From: a virus
IMG/VR virus record: IMGVR_UViG_3300043446_001896
Span: 1 to 29,158 of that record
DNA: 29,158 nt
Strand: one strand, 5' to 3'
Each line of letters begins with the position of its first letter. Position 1 is the first letter of the stretch. The notes beneath the pieces were generated by a model that saw only the letters and a list, made by a program, of their open reading frames with translations, searched no databases and had not been told where the DNA came from. This document shows, one piece after another, positions 1-5,099 of this stretch. A program made the translations under genes and the position numbers.

Positions 1-1
1 A

Positions 2-205
2 GGTGGAACGCACTGGAATGTACCCGGCCACGATGGTCATTTTGGGTTTGGGGGTACGTGTTTTCCAAAAGACATAAATGCCTTAATTAAATATGCAAAC
101 CAAAATGGTCAAAATACTCCATTATTAAATGCGGTATGGGAAAAGAATTTAGAAGTCCGTCCCGAAAGGGATTGGGAATTAGACAAGGGTAGAGCGGTAA
201 TATAA
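2..205 (+). CDS. Nucleotide-sugar (UDP-glucose-type) dehydrogenase, C-terminal part
   Basis: This open frame enters from the left edge and ends at TAA 203-205, giving 67 residues. It carries the active-site signature GFGGTCFPKD of the UDP-glucose/GDP-mannose dehydrogenase family, whose Cys is the thioester-forming residue in NAD-dependent oxidation of UDP-glucose to UDP-glucuronate. Cellular enzymes continue for well over 100 residues after this Cys with a UDP-binding domain. Here only about 45 residues follow, ending in a WELDKGRAVI-like tail. From memory, short forms like this occur in marine T4-like phages, so I read it as a natural short form rather than a truncation. A role in sugar decoration of virion or host surface is inference. 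The 5' part is outside the window. Confidence 0.85.
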   Translation, partial: GGTHWNVPGHDGHFGFGGTCFPKDINALIKYANQNGQNTPLLNAVWEKNLEVRPERDWELDKGRAVI

Positions 206-216
206 AGTATTTATAC

Positions 217-252
217 AGACCCCTTGACAAATACACTAGACCCCTATATATT
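217..252 (+). promoter_or_regulatory. Sigma70-type promoter for the tRNA cluster
   Basis: TTGACA (224-229) and TATATT (247-252) are separated by 17 bp, just after the dehydrogenase stop and 10 bp before the first tRNA. The 15-mer AGACCCCTTGACAAA (217-231) recurs exactly in front of uvsE at 6171-6185, where the -10 spacing is also 17 and the -10 is again TATATTTA. This suggests a host-RNA-polymerase (early-type) promoter. It was read by eye only. Confidence 0.75.
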
Positions 253-261
253 TAAGGTATC

Positions 262-335
262 GGGTGGTTAGCTCAGTTGGTTAGAGCATCTCGTTTACAC
301 CGAGAGGGTCGGGGGTTCGAGTCCCTCACTACCCA
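262..335 (+). tRNA. tRNA-Val (anticodon TAC)
   Basis: A cloverleaf can be folded. The acceptor GGGTGGT pairs with ACTACCC with one G-T wobble. The D arm contains GCTCAGTTGGTTAGAGC. The anticodon stem TCTCG/CGAGA encloses loop TTTACAC, giving anticodon TAC, which reads GUA. The T arm contains GGTTCGAGTCCC. The discriminator is A335 and CCA is not encoded. It is the first gene after the promoter at 224-252. Confidence 0.95.
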
Positions 336-338
336 TTT

Positions 339-410
339 GCGAGTGTCATATAACGGCTATTATCCTAGCCTTCCAAGCTAGAGACGCGGGTTCGACTCCC
401 GCCACTCGCT
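339..410 (+). tRNA. tRNA-Gly (anticodon TCC)
   Basis: Acceptor GCGAGTG pairs perfectly with CACTCGC. Anticodon stem CTAGC/GCTAG encloses loop CTTCCAA, giving anticodon TCC (reads GGA). The T arm is CGGGTTCGACTCCCG. The discriminator is T410 and no CCA is encoded. It starts 3 nt after tRNA-Val, so both are probably cut from one transcript. Confidence 0.93.
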
Positions 411-414
411 CTTT

Positions 415-496
415 GCTCTTGTGGTGGAATGGTATACACGATTGTCTCAAAAACAATTGCCCTACGGGCTTGTGAGTTCGAGTCTCACCGAGAGCA
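415..496 (+). tRNA. tRNA-Leu (anticodon CAA)
   Basis: An 82-nt class II tRNA with a long variable arm (TGCCCTACGGGCT region). Acceptor GCTCTTG pairs with CGAGAGC with one wobble. Anticodon stem ATTGT/ACAAT encloses CTCAAAA, giving anticodon CAA (reads UUG). The T arm is GTGAGTTCGAGTCTCAC. The discriminator is A496 and no CCA is encoded. Confidence 0.95.
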
Positions 497-497
497 C

Positions 498-525
498 TTG
501 ACAAATCAAAATGATTCACTATATT
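498..525 (+). promoter_or_regulatory. Probable sigma70-type promoter between tRNA-Leu and tRNA-Glu
   Basis: TTGACA (498-503), again followed by AA, and TATATT (520-525, continuing TTA) with 16 bp spacing. It directly follows the tRNA-Leu discriminator base and lies 14 bp before tRNA-Glu. Its sequence style matches the promoters at 224-252 and 6178-6206. Confidence 0.6.
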
Positions 526-539
526 TATTGTATTACCAC

Positions 540-611
540 GCCGCCATCGTCTATCGGCTAGGACACTAGACTTTCACTCTGGTAAGAGGGGTTCGATTCC
601 CCTTGGCGGTA
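540..611 (+). tRNA. tRNA-Glu (anticodon TTC)
   Basis: Acceptor GCCGCCA pairs with TGGCGGT (terminal G-T wobble). Anticodon stem CTAGA/TCTGG encloses loop CTTTCAC, giving anticodon TTC (reads GAA). The T arm is GGGGTTCGATTCCCC. The discriminator is A611. The body resembles bacterial tRNA-Glu (TCGTCTA and GGACAC motifs). Confidence 0.93.
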
Positions 612-632
612 TGAACGTTCAATGGAGTTATT

Positions 633-725
633 ATGCCACATCCAAAGAAATGCGGGAAGGGTCGTAGAAAAATCGGCTCAAAGAAACGCAACAATCGTTG
701 GAAAAACAGAAAGCGTAAACATTAG
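633..725 (+). CDS. 30-residue highly basic peptide
   Basis: ATG at 633 is preceded by GGAG (624-627) at a 5-nt spacing, and the frame ends at TAG 723-725. About half of the 30 residues are Lys or Arg, and there is one Cys. The middle of the peptide reads GRRKIGSKKR. I do not recognise it with certainty. Short basic peptides of similar look occur in T4-like phages, from memory. A nucleic-acid-binding role fits the charge and its place inside the tRNA cluster (22 nt after tRNA-Glu), but that is inference. The good SD and clean start and stop support it as a gene despite its size. Confidence 0.6.
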   Translation: MPHPKKCGKGRRKIGSKKRNNRWKNRKRKH

Positions 726-740
726 TACTATCCGAGGCCT

Positions 741-903
741 TTACCCTACCTTTCACCTCGTTAACAGCCTTCGGGCGAATGGAAAGTATTATTGATAGGG
801 CGGCTACTACTGTCGTTAAGGCGTAGGCACTTTTTGACTAGTTTAGTGACGATAAGCTAGTAGGCGGTTGGGGAAGTTCGACGGAATGTGTGTCCGCCTT
901 TTT
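741..903 (+). ncRNA. Candidate structured non-coding RNA between basic peptide and tRNA-Gln
   Basis: The stretch 726-947 has no credible gene but several nested or adjacent helices. CCCTA 744-748 pairs with TAGGG 796-800. Inside that, CTTTC 750-754 pairs with GAAAG 782-786. Inside that, GCC 767-769 and GGC 774-776 are capped by a TTCG tetraloop. A 9-bp stem (one wobble) pairs 837-845 with 853-861 around loop GTGACGA. AGGCGG 862-867 pairs with CCGCCT 894-899 and is followed by a T run. I recognise no known RNA family; it is not a tRNA, RNase P RNA or 6S RNA by the motifs I know. Boundaries are estimates. Confidence 0.45.
862..903 (+). terminator. Possible intrinsic terminator at the end of the structured RNA
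   Basis: AGGCGG (862-867) pairs with CCGCCT (894-899) and TTTTT follows at 899-903. The 26-nt loop is long for a terminator, so either there is inner structure or this is just the last helix of the RNA at 741-903. The mature tRNA-Gln begins 45 nt downstream. Confidence 0.4.
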
Positions 904-947
904 ATAGTACAGAAGAGAGCTGATACCTCTCAACACATACCCCGCAT

Positions 948-1018
948 TGCCCTCTCGTTCAATGGCAGGACTGCGGACTTTGGATCCGCTAATCGTGGTT
1001 CGAATCCACGGGGGGCAA
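948..1018 (+). tRNA. tRNA-Gln (anticodon TTG)
   Basis: Acceptor TGCCCTC pairs with GGGGGCA (one wobble). Anticodon stem GCGGA/TCCGC encloses loop CTTTGGA, giving anticodon TTG (reads CAA). The T arm is CGTGGTTCGAATCCACG. The discriminator is A1018 and no CCA is encoded. The 3' side of its anticodon stem supplies one of the few GATC sites in the window. Confidence 0.93.
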
Positions 1019-1058
1019 CTTTAAGCAGGTTATTTTTACCCTTTATGGAGAGTACACA

Positions 1059-1238
1059 ATGTACAAGTTCATTCTCGCAGTTGCAGTAGTTGGTTTGACC
1101 GCTTGCGGTTCAGCAAAGGAAGAAGTTCAAGGTGAAGTTGCGGTTGATAGTGCAGCAGTAGTTGTAGATTCAACCAAGCTTAACACCGATTCAGTCAAGG
1201 CAGACAGCAACGTAGTAACCGGCGAAGCTGCTAAGTAA
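1059..1238 (+). CDS. Small predicted lipoprotein (59 aa)
   Basis: ATG 1059 has GGAG at 1047-1050 (8 nt away) and the frame ends at TAA 1236-1238. The N-terminus is a short type II signal: MYK, then a hydrophobic core, then lipobox LTAC with Cys16. Cleavage before Cys16 and lipidation by the host Lgt/Lsp pathway would give a mature protein of about 44 residues. The rest is low-complexity, rich in Val, Asp, Ala and Ser, with repeated (A/V)DS motifs, so probably extended. A hairpin terminator follows directly. Phage lipoproteins often act in superinfection exclusion or in lysis, but nothing here decides the function. Confidence 0.7.
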   Translation: MYKFILAVAVVGLTACGSAKEEVQGEVAVDSAAVVVDSTKLNTDSVKADSNVVTGEAAK

Positions 1239-1261
1239 GTTTTAATTGTTTTATAACAATT

Positions 1262-1299
1262 TGGGGGATTCTGTCAACACCGATGGAATCCCCCATTTT
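1262..1299 (+). terminator. Intrinsic terminator after the lipoprotein gene
   Basis: A perfect 10-bp inverted repeat (TGGGGGATTC 1262-1271 with GAATCCCCCA 1286-1295) has a 14-nt loop and is followed by TTTT. It lies 23 nt after the lipoprotein stop codon. Confidence 0.8.
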
Positions 1300-1315
1300 A
1301 CTCAACGGAGGTTAT

Positions 1316-1447
1316 ATGCATCCAAATGAAATTAAAGTATTAGAGATGGAAGAGCAGTTTATGCAGGAAGCGAATTCTCTTGGTGAACGATATGTTGAAG
1401 CATTAAAGGAACAGATTTCTCGTCAAAAAGAAGGAAAAGGAAAGTAA
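1316..1447 (+). CDS. Hypothetical 43-aa acidic/basic helical protein
   Basis: ATG 1316 has a strong SD, GGAGG at 1307-1311, 4 nt before it. The frame ends at TAA 1445-1447. The sequence is almost free of helix breakers after residue 4 and is rich in Glu, Gln and Lys with a Lys/Gly-rich end, so one amphipathic helix is likely. I recognise no family. It follows the terminator at 1262-1299, so it needs its own promoter or readthrough, and it precedes the C39-like peptidase gene by 36 nt. Confidence 0.65.
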   Translation: MHPNEIKVLEMEEQFMQEANSLGERYVEALKEQISRQKEGKGK

Positions 1448-1483
1448 ACTGATATTTAAGTAGGTCTACTATTTGGAGAGGTT

Positions 1484-1930
1484 ATGGAACGTTCTATTAA
1501 GTACGTAAAAGCAAATATTACAAATAGTTGCGTTCCGGCGTGTCTTGCAATGGTCACGGGAAAAACCCTCAAACGTATTATCAAAGAGATTTACGAACAT
1601 TGGGAAAACGAAGGTCGGTATCAGGGTATAGATGATGACATCGTTGACCAGTATCTTTCTAAAAACGGGTATGCAGTCCAACGTATTCCTCACGAATACG
1701 AACCCAATAAGTTGTTGATTAAAAAGTGGCCTGTCAAACCATTCGCTCCAATTCACATTGTAGATGTATGGTCCACAAATCCGCCTGGAATGCATGCGGT
1801 AGTAATGCTAAAAGACGGGACGATTTACGACCCGTCAAACAGACGAATCAAGGATATTTCAATGTATCAAAGAGTATTCGCAGTTACAGGTATCTGGAAG
1901 GTCACTGATAATATATTTGATGTAAAATAG
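1484..1930 (+). CDS. C39-like (papain-fold) cysteine peptidase
   Basis: This 148-aa protein has the layout of bacteriocin-processing C39-type peptidases. The nucleophile motif NSCVPACLAMVTG holds Cys16, the His is in GMHAVVMLKDG (His104), and the Asp is in IYDPS (Asp117). The usual oxyanion Gln before the Cys is not obvious; Asn11 or Asn14 could stand in. There is no ABC-transporter part and no signal peptide, so it would act in the cytoplasm. SD GGAGAGG lies just before ATG 1484. Its TAG stop overlaps the first base of the tmRNA, so mRNA and tmRNA precursor are physically linked. The substrate is unknown. The call rests on motifs and residue order; the fold is inference. Confidence 0.7.
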   Translation: MERSIKYVKANITNSCVPACLAMVTGKTLKRIIKEIYEHWENEGRYQGIDDDIVDQYLSKNGYAVQRIPHEYEPNKLLIKKWPVKPFAPIHIVDVWSTNPPGMHAVVMLKDGTIYDPSNRRIKDISMYQRVFAVTGIWKVTDNIFDVK

Positions 1931-2265
1931 GGCCTGTCATGGTTTCGACGGGATGTAGATGATTAGGCTTTGTGCCTCGTTTGGTAAGACGAGTAAAACA
2001 GACCAAAAAATTCAACTGGCAATCAATTAGCCCTCGCTGCTTAATGCAGCCTGACGATTTGACCTGACCCATATACGGTCACCTCGTTCATAACATATGG
2101 TGTAGTATTGGAAAGACGAACTGGTATCCAATATCAAATTTACAAGTTCTTGTCTACGTGGTTTTGCTGATTATTTAAAACGTAGAGACAACCGACAATC
2201 GGCTACGCACATAAAAACTTAATAGGAAGCAGTCTCGGACGCGGGTTCGACTCCCGCCAGGTCCA
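1930..2265 (+). ncRNA. ssrA: Transfer-messenger RNA (tmRNA)
   Basis: The 5' end GGGCCTG with ATGGTTTCGACGGG matches the conserved tmRNA start. The 3' end has a T arm GCGGGTTCGACTCCCGC, acceptor strand CAGGTCC pairing with GGGCCTG (one wobble) and discriminator A2265. No CCA is encoded. The tag frame ends ...GNQLALAA with TAA 2042-2044. An in-frame TAA at 1994-1996 limits the tag to at most 15 codons (1997-2041). A hairpin CTCGT/ACGAG (1976-1993) precedes the tag as PK1 usually does, and GCTGC/GCAGC encloses the stop as in helix 5. It would rescue stalled ribosomes and mark proteins for host ClpXP-type proteases. Host or phage SmpB is needed; none is seen here. Confidence 0.95.
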
Positions 2266-2301
2266 TAAAGTTTACGAATTACAATTTTTTTGGAGAAGTG
2301 T

Positions 2302-2589
2302 ATGTACAAAAAAATTCTTGGTAAAATTCGTGAACTTTTCTTTAAAGAAGAGCGGTATGATACCTCACTTCGTCGTCAATGTATCATAGAAGAATATAAA
2401 GATATATTTACTAAAATACGAGAGTCAAATGACTTGACAAAGTTATTAGAATCACGTAAACTAATTAGAGACTTCCAACAAGGTACAATAGACGTTGGTG
2501 AAGAACAATGGTCACGCCAATATTTAATGGATTTACATCGGGTGTGGACTATAAAGTACAAGTACTGGAAACGTAATAGGAGTAGATAA
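2302..2589 (+). CDS. Hypothetical protein, 95 aa
   Basis: I chose ATG 2302 because GGAG (2292-2295) lies 6 nt before it; a TTG at 2290 in the same frame overlaps that SD and is unlikely. The protein is rich in Lys, Arg and Glu, probably all-helical, with a basic C-terminus (KYKYWKRNRSR). No family is recognised. It begins 36 nt after the tmRNA, and its stop overlaps the next ATG in a TAATG arrangement, so the two are translationally coupled. Confidence 0.7.
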   Translation: MYKKILGKIRELFFKEERYDTSLRRQCIIEEYKDIFTKIRESNDLTKLLESRKLIRDFQQGTIDVGEEQWSRQYLMDLHRVWTIKYKYWKRNRSR

Positions 2590-2936
2590 TGTTAAAGAAA
2601 CGGGTTACAAAATTTACTGGTGGTAAGTTGAATGTAATGGAACGTAAAACACTGGTTTGTAGCGTTTGTAATATTACTACTGTTTCCGTAGCGTCAGATA
2701 TTGGCGCGGTAACTTGTGCATATTGTGTTCAACGACAAGTCGCTCCACCAGAAGGTATCAAACCAAAACCAGAAGGTGAAAAATTCCCCCGCGGTTGGGC
2801 ACTCAAAGCACGATATGTTCACACCGATGGTCGAGTATTTGAGAAGGGAAGAGATACGGGTGAAGTAGTCACACCAGAAAAACCAAAGAAGGAAAAGAAA
2901 AAGGTAACGAAGAAAACTCCAAAACGGAGAAAGTAA
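2589..2936 (+). CDS. Zinc-ribbon protein with lysine-rich tail (115 aa)
   Basis: Two CxxC knuckles, Cys24/Cys27 and Cys43/Cys46, form a likely zinc ribbon. A middle region carries GWALKARYVHTDGRVFEKG, and the last 25 residues are very Lys-rich with Thr and Pro, resembling a nucleic-acid-binding tail. It is coupled to the upstream gene by a 1-nt overlap, with AGGAG about 8 nt before its ATG. The next gene starts directly after its stop. A nucleic-acid-binding or transcription-related role is inference; no specific family is recognised. Confidence 0.7.
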   Translation: MLKKRVTKFTGGKLNVMERKTLVCSVCNITTVSVASDIGAVTCAYCVQRQVAPPEGIKPKPEGEKFPRGWALKARYVHTDGRVFEKGRDTGEVVTPEKPKKEKKKVTKKTPKRRK

Positions 2937-3254
2937 ATGCTTCAATTACCAAAAAATAAGTCGTTTCCAGTAATACAAAAATTTCTTCAAGACAACGAAC
3001 CGTTGGTATACTGGTACATGACATTAAGTATTTCAAAGTCTATTAAAGAAAATGAAGATAAGACAGAATTATTTTCGTTTGGCGGTAATAATGAAAACAT
3101 CGCAGTAGTCAAACAAACAGACTACGAAAAGGTGTTAACTGACGCAATAAAGCATTTTAGTAAGGCAGAAGAATACGAACATGCCGCCTTCGCACGAGAT
3201 TTGTTGGCAAAATGGAAGATTGAACAAGTATTAAACGATAAACCAACGGAGTAA
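2937..3254 (+). CDS. Hypothetical protein with UVR-motif-like helix (105 aa)
   Basis: ATG 2937 directly follows the previous TAA. Residues about 72-93 (KHFSKAEEYEHAAFARDLLA) resemble the UVR motif of UvrB/UvrC and of Clp/McsA proteins, a short two-helix protein-protein contact with the pattern A..E.YE.AA..RD. The N-terminal 60 residues match nothing I know. The similarity is to a short motif only, so a repair role should not be assumed. It is followed 3 nt later by the HNH gene. Confidence 0.6.
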   Translation: MLQLPKNKSFPVIQKFLQDNEPLVYWYMTLSISKSIKENEDKTELFSFGGNNENIAVVKQTDYEKVLTDAIKHFSKAEEYEHAAFARDLLAKWKIEQVLNDKPTE

Positions 3255-3257
3255 TCT

Positions 3258-3770
3258 ATGGGGCTGGATACTACGAGATGCGTAGTCCTAAATGCCACAT
3301 ACGAACCCATTACAATTGTCTCATCCAAACGAGCACTTATCTTGTTTCTTGAAGGTAAGGCGATGATTGTAGAAGAACATCCAGAATTGGTGGTGCGGTC
3401 ACCGAGTCAGACGTTCCCTGTTCCTACGAGTATAGTGCTGAAGCACTTCGTAAAGGGTCGTATGGTATTTCGGACCAAAGCACTTCTTACACAACGTAAT
3501 TTATTTATTCGTGACCAATATACTTGTCAGTATTGTGGTCGCTCGAAACAACAAATCAAATCATCCGAATTCCTTACACGGGACCACGTAATGCCGCGGC
3601 ATTTGGGTGGTAGGGATATTTGGGAAAACGTTGTGACCTGTTGTAATTCGTGTAATAACAAGAAGGCGTACCATCTATTAGAAGATATTAATATGACCCT
3701 CTTGAAAATTCCGACAGCACCTACTATATTTGAATTGTGGACCAGACAACAAAAACGATTACATCACTAA
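3258..3770 (+). CDS. HNH endonuclease (McrA/COG1403-type)
   Basis: 170 aa. The C-terminal HNH module has all expected parts: zinc knuckles C90xxC93 and C129xxC132, the catalytic RDH (Asp109-His110) and the Asn of DIWENVV (Asn124), followed by NNKK. The N-terminal ~80 residues (VLNATYEPITIVSSKRA...) are the typical lead-in of the bacterial and phage HNH family whose proteins start LVLNA.YEP. GGAG lies just before ATG 3258. In phages these enzymes can be free-standing homing nucleases or genome-processing nucleases; the conserved N-terminus favours the non-mobile family. It is part of the operon 2302-4410. Confidence 0.88.
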   Translation: MGLDTTRCVVLNATYEPITIVSSKRALILFLEGKAMIVEEHPELVVRSPSQTFPVPTSIVLKHFVKGRMVFRTKALLTQRNLFIRDQYTCQYCGRSKQQIKSSEFLTRDHVMPRHLGGRDIWENVVTCCNSCNNKKAYHLLEDINMTLLKIPTAPTIFELWTRQQKRLHH

Positions 3771-3780
3771 ACGAGGATAA

Positions 3781-4410
3781 ATGGTTATGTTAGACGAACA
3801 AAAAATTGAAGAGAATTACAACAAGTTTATGGAGTATGTGAAGGCAGACTCTCGTGCTGACCAACTTGTTGCTATGTATGAAGATTATGGTAACGAATTA
3901 CTGACAGCCCCGGCTTCGGGAAAGGCGCACTACCATAATACATTTCCAGGCGGTTATATTGACCACGTACTTCGTGTTGTAGATACTACTCTTCATATTT
4001 CTTCGTTATATAAAAAGATGGGTGGTACTATCAACTTCACAAAAGAAGAGGCTGTATTTTCTGCACTTCACCATGATTTAGGTAAGTTGGGTAATCCAGG
4101 TTCCGCCCCATACTACTTGGACCAAGACTCTGATTGGCATCGTAAGAGGGGAGAACTATATAAACATAATCCTAATTTGCCGTATATGCAGGTTCCTGAC
4201 CGCGCATTAATGACGTTACAAAAGTACGGAATCAAGTTAACAGACACAGAATGGTTAAGTATCAAGTTGTCTGATGGGTTGTATGATGAAAGTACGAAGG
4301 CGTACCTTAAAACGTTTACACCCTATCCGTTAGAAAATAGTCTCCCACGTATTATTCACGTAGCAGACTATCTATCAAGTCAAGTAGAAAACGACTTTAC
4401 AAGATTTTAA
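3781..4410 (+). CDS. HD-domain phosphohydrolase
   Basis: 209 aa from ATG 3781. An in-frame ATG at 3787 is also possible; GAGG at 3773-3776 is 4 and 10 nt away respectively. The metal-binding pattern of HD hydrolases is present: HYHNTFPGGYIDH (His50/52, Gly57-58, His62), the HHDLGK doublet (His98-Asp99) and a final Asp in HVADYLSS (Asp196). The H...GG..H lead resembles the HD domain of YhaM-type 3'-5' exoribonucleases and phage relatives. Substrate could be nucleotides or RNA ends; the sequence does not decide. A strong hairpin terminator follows, closing the 2302-4410 operon. Confidence 0.82.
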   Translation: MVMLDEQKIEENYNKFMEYVKADSRADQLVAMYEDYGNELLTAPASGKAHYHNTFPGGYIDHVLRVVDTTLHISSLYKKMGGTINFTKEEAVFSALHHDLGKLGNPGSAPYYLDQDSDWHRKRGELYKHNPNLPYMQVPDRALMTLQKYGIKLTDTEWLSIKLSDGLYDESTKAYLKTFTPYPLENSLPRIIHVADYLSSQVENDFTRF

Positions 4411-4420
4411 TATTGTATAA

Positions 4421-4452
4421 TATAACCGTTCAAAAACACTTGGACGGTTATA
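4421..4452 (+). terminator. Intrinsic terminator after the HD-domain gene
   Basis: A 13-bp stem (TATAACCGTTCAA 4421-4433 with TTGGACGGTTATA 4440-4452, one T-G wobble) closes a 6-nt loop AAACAC and is followed by TTTATATA. It lies 10 nt after the stop codon. Confidence 0.75.
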
Positions 4453-4477
4453 TTTATATAAGACCAGCACACAACGT

Positions 4478-4530
4478 GAGGTCATTCAACCGTGACGCTC
4501 AATACTGAGGTCACATAATATAGGAGGTCA
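4478..4530 (+). repeat. Three GAGGTCA repeats in the hsp20 leader
   Basis: GAGGTCA occurs at 4478-4484, 4507-4513 and 4524-4530; the third includes the hsp20 SD. Between copies 1 and 2, GTG 4492 opens an 8-codon frame ending at TAA 4516-4518, just before the hsp20 SD. The copies could be operator half-sites, decoy SD sites or a leader-peptide device. Chance remains possible. Confidence 0.4.
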
Positions 4531-4534
4531 TTTT

Positions 4535-5014
4535 ATGACTCATTTAGTATTTCGCCCATTCGGGTCAACGGTTTTGAACAACAGAGAAAATTTCATCAGC
4601 ACCTTTGATAAGATGTTTGATGAAATCACTCGACGAGATTTCCCCGAACTCTTTCAACATTGGGGTGCAGAACCGTTTGGAAAGGCAGCATATCCAAAGG
4701 TCAATGTAATTTCGCAAGACGAGTCTGTGACGATTGAAGCAGAACTCGCCGGTTACAAGAAGGATGAAATTGATATTGAGGTTAAGGAAGGTGTCTTGAC
4801 CATTTCGGGTGGCGCATCGCAATTGAACGAGCAAACTGATAAATCCGTTTATCTACTTCGTGAACTGAAGCGTAGTTCGTTCAGTCGTTCATTTAAGCTC
4901 GGTGACCAATTGGATGCCTCAGCAGTAGACGCACAATTTGATAATGGGTTACTCACGGTTACAATCCAAAAATTGACAAAGGAACCAGCAAGTAAAAAGG
5001 TTACAATTAAGTAA
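4535..5014 (+). CDS. Small heat-shock protein, Hsp20/alpha-crystallin family
   Basis: 159 aa, the normal size for a bacterial small Hsp. The alpha-crystallin domain spans roughly residues 53-146, with the hallmarks GVLTISG (86-92), a LLRELKRSSFSRSFKL strand (about 107-122) and A.FDNGLLTVTI (133-144). The C-terminal tail ends KKVTIK, whose V-T-I can serve as the IxI-like anchor. Small Hsps hold unfolding proteins without ATP; T4-like phages of marine bacteria often carry one. AGGAGG (4522-4527) lies 7 nt before ATG. It is preceded by a terminator and repeats, and followed on the same likely transcript by a Cys-rich microprotein. Confidence 0.95.
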   Translation: MTHLVFRPFGSTVLNNRENFISTFDKMFDEITRRDFPELFQHWGAEPFGKAAYPKVNVISQDESVTIEAELAGYKKDEIDIEVKEGVLTISGGASQLNEQTDKSVYLLRELKRSSFSRSFKLGDQLDASAVDAQFDNGLLTVTIQKLTKEPASKKVTIK

Positions 5015-5042
5015 TTCACACTTTAACCAACAGGAGGTTTGT

Positions 5043-5099
5043 ATGTGCTGTTGCGTAGAATGTAAGTGTAGTTGCTGTATAAACCACATAACCGACTAG
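5043..5099 (+). CDS. 18-residue cysteine-rich microprotein
   Basis: ATG 5043 has a perfect AGGAGG (5032-5037) at an ideal 5-nt spacing, and the frame ends at TAG 5097-5099. The peptide reads MCCCVECKCSCC then INHITD: seven Cys in the first 12 residues, in CC, CxC and CxxC spacings, as in metallothionein-type metal clusters. I know no named family. It lies 28 nt after hsp20, and its last codons form the left arm of the hairpin at 5086-5126. A metal-binding or redox role is inference from composition. The very strong RBS argues that it is translated. Confidence 0.55.
   Translation: MCCCVECKCSCCINHITD

Noticed and set aside
262-1018. Attachment site at a tRNA gene
   Set aside because: No integrase gene and no repeated tRNA 3' fragment seen in the window; the genome plan is that of a lytic T4-like phage.
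868-1089. 73-aa open frame over tRNA-Gln
   Set aside because: It runs through the structured RNA, the whole tRNA-Gln gene and the start of the lipoprotein gene in another frame; no SD and no protein-like pattern.
2051-2057. CTGACGA in the tmRNA resembling a hammerhead ribozyme core
   Set aside because: No matching GAAA segment and stems; it lies in a normal tmRNA helix context.
3258-3770. HNH gene as a mobile homing endonuclease
   Set aside because: Its full N-terminal domain and regular operon spacing fit the COG1403 family better than a free-standing homing nuclease; no intron or disrupted gene is next to it.
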